From positions 62,001 through 126,000 of the forward strand of contig NZ_JADKYX010000013.1 of assembly GCF_016093545.1 (NCBI RefSeq): 64,000 nt of DNA, given 5' to 3'. Below are positions 59,768-64,000 of this stretch, piece by piece (position 1 is the first letter of the stretch; every line of letters starts with the position of its first letter). The stretch is from Massilia rhizosphaerae. GTDB lineage: Bacteria > Pseudomonadota > Gammaproteobacteria > Burkholderiales > Burkholderiaceae_D. The notes beneath the pieces were generated by a model that ran no database searches, was not told the origin of the DNA, and saw nothing but the letters and a program-made list of their open reading frames with translations. The translations under genes and the position numbers were made by a program.

Positions 59768-61425
59768 GCCGCCGCCTGCTCCCACTGCAGATAGCACACC
59801 GTGACCGGCATGCCGTGCGTGGCGCAATAGTCGATCCAGCGCAGCTGGTTGTCCTGCAGGCGGTCGCCCGGGCCCTTCACTTCGATCATGTCGTAGCGCT
59901 TTTCGTCCGGCCAGAACTGGATCAGGTCGGGGAAGCCCGTGCGGTTTTCCTTCACGTCCTGCAGGATGCGGCGGAACCACAGCTGGAGGTGCGCGGCGGG
60001 AATGCAGTCGAGGGCCAGCTCGATGATGCCGCGATCGAGCCAGTCCCACGCGACGAACGGCGACTGCAGCCCCGCCTTTTCTTCGTACGTCGCGAGGATG
60101 GCGGCGCGGTGGCGGCCGTCGTCCAGCAGCGCGAGGCAGGCCTCGAAGTCGTCCTTGCGGCGCTGGTAAAAGTCGGCCGCGAACAGGTCGGCCGGGCCGC
60201 GGTGGAACGGGTGGAAGAACGCGCCCGGAATGGCCGCGAAGACGGCGCGCCAGCACAGGAGGCCGAACAGCGTGTTGGCCAGCGTGTTCTCGACATAGAA
60301 GACGGGCGCGTCGTCGCGCCACAGGTGGTCCAGCACGACGCCTTCGACGCGCCAGTCGCCGTCCGGCAACGGCAGGCACAGGTCGAGCCGGGCGGCCGGC
60401 GGCGCGCGGCGCACCGGGCTGGCCGGGTGGCCCAGCTTGCGCGCCAGGCGCGGGCCGAGGCGCAGCAGGTGCTGGCGTTCCGCCTCGCTTTCCGGCGCCT
60501 GTCGTGCCGCCTCGAACAAGGCGTGGGCCTGGTCGAACTTCTCGTGCTTTTCCAGCACGCGGATGGCGCGTCCGCGCGCGCCCGGATAGCGGCAGTCGGC
60601 ATACACGGCATACGCGTTGTCCCAGTCTCTTTCCTTTTCCAGCAGTTGGCCGATCTGGAACAGCAGGCGCTCGCGCCGGCTGTCGAGCCAGTCGTTGCCG
60701 AAGGCGTGGCGGGGCAGGCCGGCCAGGATGTCCAGCGCCGGCTCGCCCGCGTAAAAGCGCTCCTTGCAGGCGTGCAGCTGCAGGTAATGGTCGATGTCCC
60801 GGCGGGCCCGGAAGCCGCGCGACGCCGGCGAGAATTCGACGCGCTCGTAGCGGAACAGGCCGAGGTCGGACAGGACGAATTCGGTCCAGTCCTGGGAGAG
60901 GTTGCCGAAGAAGATGAGGCGCAGGCGGTCGCACAGGGGTTGCACGAGCAGGCGCAGCGCAAGATCGTCGCAGCCGGCATACCACTGCGAGAACGGGCGG
61001 TGTTCGGCATAGGCGGTGTCGGCCCGCAACGCTTCCAGTTGATCGGCCTTGCGCGCAGTCTTGCGCGCGCCCGTCAGGCCCAGGGCAGCGGCGAGTTCCG
61101 GCTTGGCCAGCAGGTCGAACAATTCGTCGAGCGTGAGCACGGGATCGGATTCGATCCAGCTGCTGGGCAGCAGCGCGTGGGCCGCCGCGACGGGACAACC
61201 GATCTCGGCATAGCGGAGCTTGCTTGCGCGAAACAGCGTGCCCTTGCGCATCACCATCCGCACGAACAGGGCGCGCGCCGGCTGCGGCAGCCGGGGAAAG
61301 GCGGCGATGAACGCACGCTCGTCGTCGATGAGCAGGTCGGCGTAGCGCTCGGCGATCCAATCCAGCACGCGCTGGAAGTTGTCCAGATAATAAAACTCGT
61401 TTTCCAGCACTCTGATCATCGTCAT
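59764..61425 (-). CDS. FAN1-type VRR-NUC domain nuclease
   Basis: 553 aa from the ATG at 61425 (or 61419). The C-terminal VRR-NUC domain is clear: TGFPDLIQFWPDEKRYDMIEVKGPGDRLQDNQLRWI with the PD...EVK metal site; the N-terminal and central parts (FRYERVEFSPASRGF, a TPR-like helical region) fit FAN1, the structure-specific nuclease of DNA interstrand-crosslink repair. The LexA box lies 11 bp before the start. The length agrees with bacterial FAN1 (about 550 aa). Confidence 0.87.
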   Translation of the reverse strand: MTMIRVLENEFYYLDNFQRVLDWIAERYADLLIDDERAFIAAFPRLPQPARALFVRMVMRKGTLFRASKLRYAEIGCPVAAAHALLPSSWIESDPVLTLDELFDLLAKPELAAALGLTGARKTARKADQLEALRADTAYAEHRPFSQWYAGCDDLALRLLVQPLCDRLRLIFFGNLSQDWTEFVLSDLGLFRYERVEFSPASRGFRARRDIDHYLQLHACKERFYAGEPALDILAGLPRHAFGNDWLDSRRERLLFQIGQLLEKERDWDNAYAVYADCRYPGARGRAIRVLEKHEKFDQAHALFEAARQAPESEAERQHLLRLGPRLARKLGHPASPVRRAPPAARLDLCLPLPDGDWRVEGVVLDHLWRDDAPVFYVENTLANTLFGLLCWRAVFAAIPGAFFHPFHRGPADLFAADFYQRRKDDFEACLALLDDGRHRAAILATYEEKAGLQSPFVAWDWLDRGIIELALDCIPAAHLQLWFRRILQDVKENRTGFPDLIQFWPDEKRYDMIEVKGPGDRLQDNQLRWIDYCATHGMPVTVCYLQWEQAAA

Positions 61426-61435
61426 ACCGCACAAA

Positions 61436-61455
61436 CTGTATTTTTGTACAGTATA
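61436..61455 (-). promoter_or_regulatory. LexA (SOS) box and -10 of the FAN1/helicase operon
   Basis: CTGT-N8-ACAG at 61436-61451 is a perfect core SOS box with an AT-rich spacer and TA flanks. On the - strand TATACT (61450-61455) overlaps its upstream edge and serves as the -10; a -35 is weak. Repressor binding would block RNA polymerase directly. The transcript would have a very short leader before the nuclease ATG. Confidence 0.85.
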
Positions 61456-61545
61456 ACGGCGACGACGACGCTGGCCCAGTGGTTTTGGCGCCGCGGCGGC
61501 GTGCGGCGTGGTTTTCCAGCCGCGCGCCGCCTCGCGCATGCGCTC

Positions 61546-62382
61546 CTATTGTCGGGATGGCAAGCGCGGGTTGCAGGATCGGTCGGCGCATGCGGGCCTT
61601 CCTGTGGCATCGGCGGCGTCATTGTGGGCGCCGGTGTGCTGCAGGATGGCCGAGATCAGGGCAACGTCCGAATCGACCGTCGCGGATGACGGCGCCGTTC
61701 GGGATGTGCCCCGTCTTTGCCGCGGCGCCGGTTCGGCATGCGCCAGCGCCGGCGTTTGCGGCCGAACCGGCGTGTGACGGGCGGCGGGCGCTTGCGCGCG
61801 GACCGTCGGCCCGGCGGCGGCATGTGGCGTGGCGGCGGCCGGGTCCTGCGAAGCGGCCGGCGTCGGCGGCGCCGCATCGACGATGACGGCGCCGCGCGCG
61901 GTTGCCGGGGCCGGCGCATCGCGCGGTTCGCCGGGGTGCGGCGGTATCGGGGCGGATGCGGGCGCTTCGGCGGCCAGCGCCGCATGCGTGTCCGGCAGCG
62001 CGACCGTGGTGCCGGCGCGCGCCGCGTAGACGTCGCCGGGATGCATGGCGGCGGCCGCGGCGTCGTGCGCGGCATCGTGGGCGGCGGCGGCCGTACCGGT
62101 GGCCGGAACGGTGGGACGCAGGGTGGTCCGGGCCGCGCCGGCGGTCTCCATGTCGCGCGCCGGCGTCCCGTCGCGCACGAGCCAGGCCAGGACGACGAGC
62201 AGGGTGCAGGCCACGAGGCCGCCGGCGCCGTACCAGAAGACAGCCGGCCGGGCGAAGATGCGCCGGCCCGGGGCCTGCCCATCCAGCATGGCGAGGATAT
62301 TGATGTCGCCGTTCGTCCGGCGCGACGACGACATCAGGTTGGGACGTCTGGAGCCGGCTTGATTTTCATCTGTAGGGCGCAC
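61546..62382 (-). CDS. Ala/Pro-rich single-pass membrane protein, unknown
   Basis: 278 aa from GTG at 62382, with AGGAG 7 nt upstream; an ATG at 62334 is an alternative. Cytoplasmic N-terminus (NGDINILAMLDGQAPGRRIFA), one membrane helix (about 48-68, GGLVACTLLVVLAWLV), then a long low-complexity Ala/Pro/His periplasmic part and a C-terminal piece (SATVDSDVALISAILQHTG) with two cysteines (CADRSC). Divergent from the M15 peptidase gene and thus at the edge of the T6SS region. No family recognised. Confidence 0.6.
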   Translation of the reverse strand: MRPTDENQAGSRRPNLMSSSRRTNGDINILAMLDGQAPGRRIFARPAVFWYGAGGLVACTLLVVLAWLVRDGTPARDMETAGAARTTLRPTVPATGTAAAAHDAAHDAAAAAMHPGDVYAARAGTTVALPDTHAALAAEAPASAPIPPHPGEPRDAPAPATARGAVIVDAAPPTPAASQDPAAATPHAAAGPTVRAQAPAARHTPVRPQTPALAHAEPAPRQRRGTSRTAPSSATVDSDVALISAILQHTGAHNDAADATGRPACADRSCNPRLPSRQ

Positions 62383-62397
62383 CGCGTTACTCCTAAG

Positions 62398-62417
62398 ATT
62401 GGAAAACTAGTTCCAAT
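62398..62417. promoter_or_regulatory. Dyad in the divergent intergenic region
   Basis: ATTGGAA-N6-TTCCAAT, perfect 7-bp arms, in the 57-bp gap between the two divergent starts at 62382 and 62440. The position suits an operator shared by both genes. Confidence 0.5.
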
Positions 62418-62439
62418 TAGAAACAAACCGGAGAAGCCG

Positions 62440-63279
62440 ATGCTGATCTTCGTCGCATTCTTGTACTTTTGCGTGGCCTGCAGCGTGATTTGGCTCGTCG
62501 TGTTTCCGGGGGGCCGTGCCTCGGTGCTGCAAGTGCTGGGCCTGTTGCAGCGGCGCCTCCAGTGGCGCGTGGGCGGCTGGCAACGTAGCGGCAACGCCAC
62601 GCTGCAGGCGTCCCGGTCGGGCGCGCGCCGGTTGTTGTACGACGGCCGCAAGGTGTTGCGCCGGCACTGGGCCTGGTTCGCCGTCGGCGTGCCGCTCGTG
62701 ATGATTCCGACGCTGGTCGCATTGCTGATGCGCCGGCCGGATATGCTGCCCGACTACGAGCCGTCCGCCCCGGTCGTCGACGCGCAGGTCGCCGCGCTGC
62801 TCAAGGGCGAGCAGCTGGTGCCGCCGGCCGCATTGCCGCCGCTCGCGTTCAGTACGCGCGAAGTGGAACTGGTGCGCCCGATGCTGGTCGACGCCAGCCG
62901 CAACTGGGGGCTGTTGCGGCCGGAATTCAGTCAGCGCCTGTTATTGGTTTTTAAGATCATGAAAGAGAAATACGGTTACGAGATGGCCTTGCTGGAGGGT
63001 TACCGCAGTCCCGCGCGCCAGGACATGTTGGCGGGCATGGGGTCGCAGGTGTCGAACGCGCGCGCATTCCAGAGCTGGCATCAGTACGGGTTGGCGGCCG
63101 ATTGCGCATTCTGGCGCGACGGCAAGCTCGTGATCTCGGAAAAGGACCCGTGGGCCATGCGTGGTTACCAGCTCTACGGGGAGGTCGCAGAGTCGGTCGG
63201 CCTCACCTGGGGCGGACGCTGGACGATGATGGATTTCGGCCATGCCGAATTGCGGATGCGCGGGGTGATGCATCGCTGA
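62440..63279 (+). CDS. M15-family peptidase (TagX-like), membrane-anchored
   Basis: 279 aa from the ATG at 62440 behind CGGAGAAGCC. Two hydrophobic segments (about 3-22 and 78-98), then an M15 (VanY/CwlK-like) peptidase domain: EGYRSPARQ, SWHQYGLAADCAFW (zinc His and Asp) and MDFGHAEL (third ligand His). M15 peptidases cut peptidoglycan peptides. Its gene sits directly before tssM; in Acinetobacter the M15 enzyme TagX opens the wall for T6SS assembly, and a similar role is an inference here. Confidence 0.85.
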   Translation: MLIFVAFLYFCVACSVIWLVVFPGGRASVLQVLGLLQRRLQWRVGGWQRSGNATLQASRSGARRLLYDGRKVLRRHWAWFAVGVPLVMIPTLVALLMRRPDMLPDYEPSAPVVDAQVAALLKGEQLVPPAALPPLAFSTREVELVRPMLVDASRNWGLLRPEFSQRLLLVFKIMKEKYGYEMALLEGYRSPARQDMLAGMGSQVSNARAFQSWHQYGLAADCAFWRDGKLVISEKDPWAMRGYQLYGEVAESVGLTWGGRWTMMDFGHAELRMRGVMHR

Positions 63280-63334
63280 TCCCGGACGGGGTTCCCGGAG
63301 CGTTGTCTCACCTCAAATTTTCGATAAGGAAATA

Positions 63335-64000
63335 GTGCCAGTATTGCCGATGGTATTCACCAACTTTCGAACGAATATGATGGCCCGACTCTGGCAGTTC
63401 CTCACCGACAGACGTGTATTGGCCGTGATCGGCTTCGGCGTGCTCGCGGCATTCCTGCTGCTGGGCGCGACATCCATCGACGTGGCCCTCATCTGGGCCG
63501 CGCTGCTCGGCCTGCTGTTGCTGGGGGCAGGCGGGCTCGCCTGGCTCATCCGGGCCTGGCTGCGCAAGCGCGCGGCCAGCCGGCTGGGCGACGCGATCCT
63601 GACGGGCGGAGACGCCGACGGCAAGGCCCAGGCCGCGCGCAACGACGCCGCAGTGTTGCGCAAGGGCATGCTGGAAGCCATCAACACGATCAAGACGTCC
63701 AAACTGGGCCTGACGCGCGGCGCGGCGGCGTTGTACGAGTTGCCGTGGTACATGATCATCGGGAACCCGGCGGCGGGCAAGAGCAGCGCGATCAAGCATT
63801 CCGGCCTGACGTTCCCCATCCCGGGCAACAAGGCGGTGCAGGGCGTCGGCGGCACCCGCAACTGCGACTGGTTCTTCACCACCGACGGGATCCTGCTCGA
63901 CACGGCAGGCCGTTATTCCGTCTTCGAAGGGGACCGTACCGAATGGTTCAGCTTCCTCGATCTCCTGCGCAAGCATCGCCCGCGGGCCCCGATCAACGGC
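63335..64000 (+). CDS. tssM: Type VI secretion protein TssM (IcmF), N-terminal part
   Basis: 222 codons, open at the right edge. GTG at 63335 follows AAGGA; an ATG at 63350 is the alternative start. Two membrane helices (about 25-70) precede a GTPase-like domain with Walker A GNPAAGKSS and GLTFPIPGNKAVQGVGGTRNCDWFF, typical of TssM/IcmF, the inner-membrane component that joins TssL and TssJ in the T6SS baseplate complex. Full length is usually about 1,200 aa, so most lies outside the window. Confidence 0.92.
   Translation, partial: MPVLPMVFTNFRTNMMARLWQFLTDRRVLAVIGFGVLAAFLLLGATSIDVALIWAALLGLLLLGAGGLAWLIRAWLRKRAASRLGDAILTGGDADGKAQAARNDAAVLRKGMLEAINTIKTSKLGLTRGAAALYELPWYMIIGNPAAGKSSAIKHSGLTFPIPGNKAVQGVGGTRNCDWFFTTDGILLDTAGRYSVFEGDRTEWFSFLDLLRKHRPRAPING

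Noticed and set aside
63308..63976. - strand open frames opposite tssM
   Set aside because: The + strand encodes the TssM N-terminus with Walker A; the - frames have no recognisable content.

Overview
The window is a 64 kb piece of a high-GC betaproteobacterial chromosome. The gene set (pst-phoU-phoBR, carAB-greA, rlmE-ftsH-folP-glmM), the protein sequences and the GTGGGC-type intergenic palindromes fit Oxalobacteraceae, most likely Massilia or a close relative. The genus is inferred from general similarity, not from a search.

Left third (1-24.1 kb), core genome: the end of alr, radA, a PilZ protein, then the phosphate regulon pstSCAB-phoU-phoB-phoR. A Pho-box promoter lies in front of pstS and a strong hairpin sits between pstS and pstC. 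Next come a divergent oxidoreductase/TetR pair, a patatin-like lipoprotein, a HbpS/GlcG-like protein, carAB with a clear sigma70 promoter, greA, a DUF4149 protein, yhbY divergent from rlmE, then ftsH, folP, glmM and two tRNA genes (Pro-UGG, Arg-UCU).

Middle (24.1-49.5 kb), accessory: a GH1-like glycosidase with an ATGA-coupled small frame, then a TonB/TolA-like energy-transducer gene cut in two by a 1,548-bp IS110-family element. Removing one copy of the 5-bp repeat at the junctions restores one reading frame. After it lies a surface-polysaccharide locus. Export lipoprotein and tyrosine-kinase genes (wza/wzc type) run on +, and a 15-gene operon runs on -, read from the wbpM-like dehydratase at 49.15 kb down to an acyltransferase at 32.87 kb. 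The - operon contains the wbpA-wbpB-wbpD-wbpE set, which makes UDP-2,3-diacetamido-2,3-dideoxy-glucuronic acid, plus flippase, polymerase/ligase, two GT4 transferases, a second DegT-type aminotransferase, a priming sugar transferase, a deacetylase-like protein and a PAP2 phosphatase. Most gene joints overlap by ATGA, so the genes are probably translationally coupled.

Right third (49.5-64 kb): a DUF1460 lipoprotein, a large TonB-dependent receptor with a Fur-like site upstream, two small basic or polar ORFs, and a four-gene envelope-sensing operon (two LiaF-type membrane proteins, a LytS-type kinase and a LytTR regulator). Convergent to it is a FAN1-type VRR-NUC nuclease plus a DinG/XPD-like helicase carrying its own PD-(D/E)XK-like domain. 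This pair starts behind a perfect LexA (SOS) box. The window ends in an M15 peptidase and the start of tssM, the edge of a type VI secretion cluster.

The strongest leads are the SOS-boxed nuclease/helicase pair, the IS110 element with a candidate bridge RNA that carries a target-like segment, the polysaccharide pathway without a visible 2-epimerase, and the LiaF-LytTR operon.
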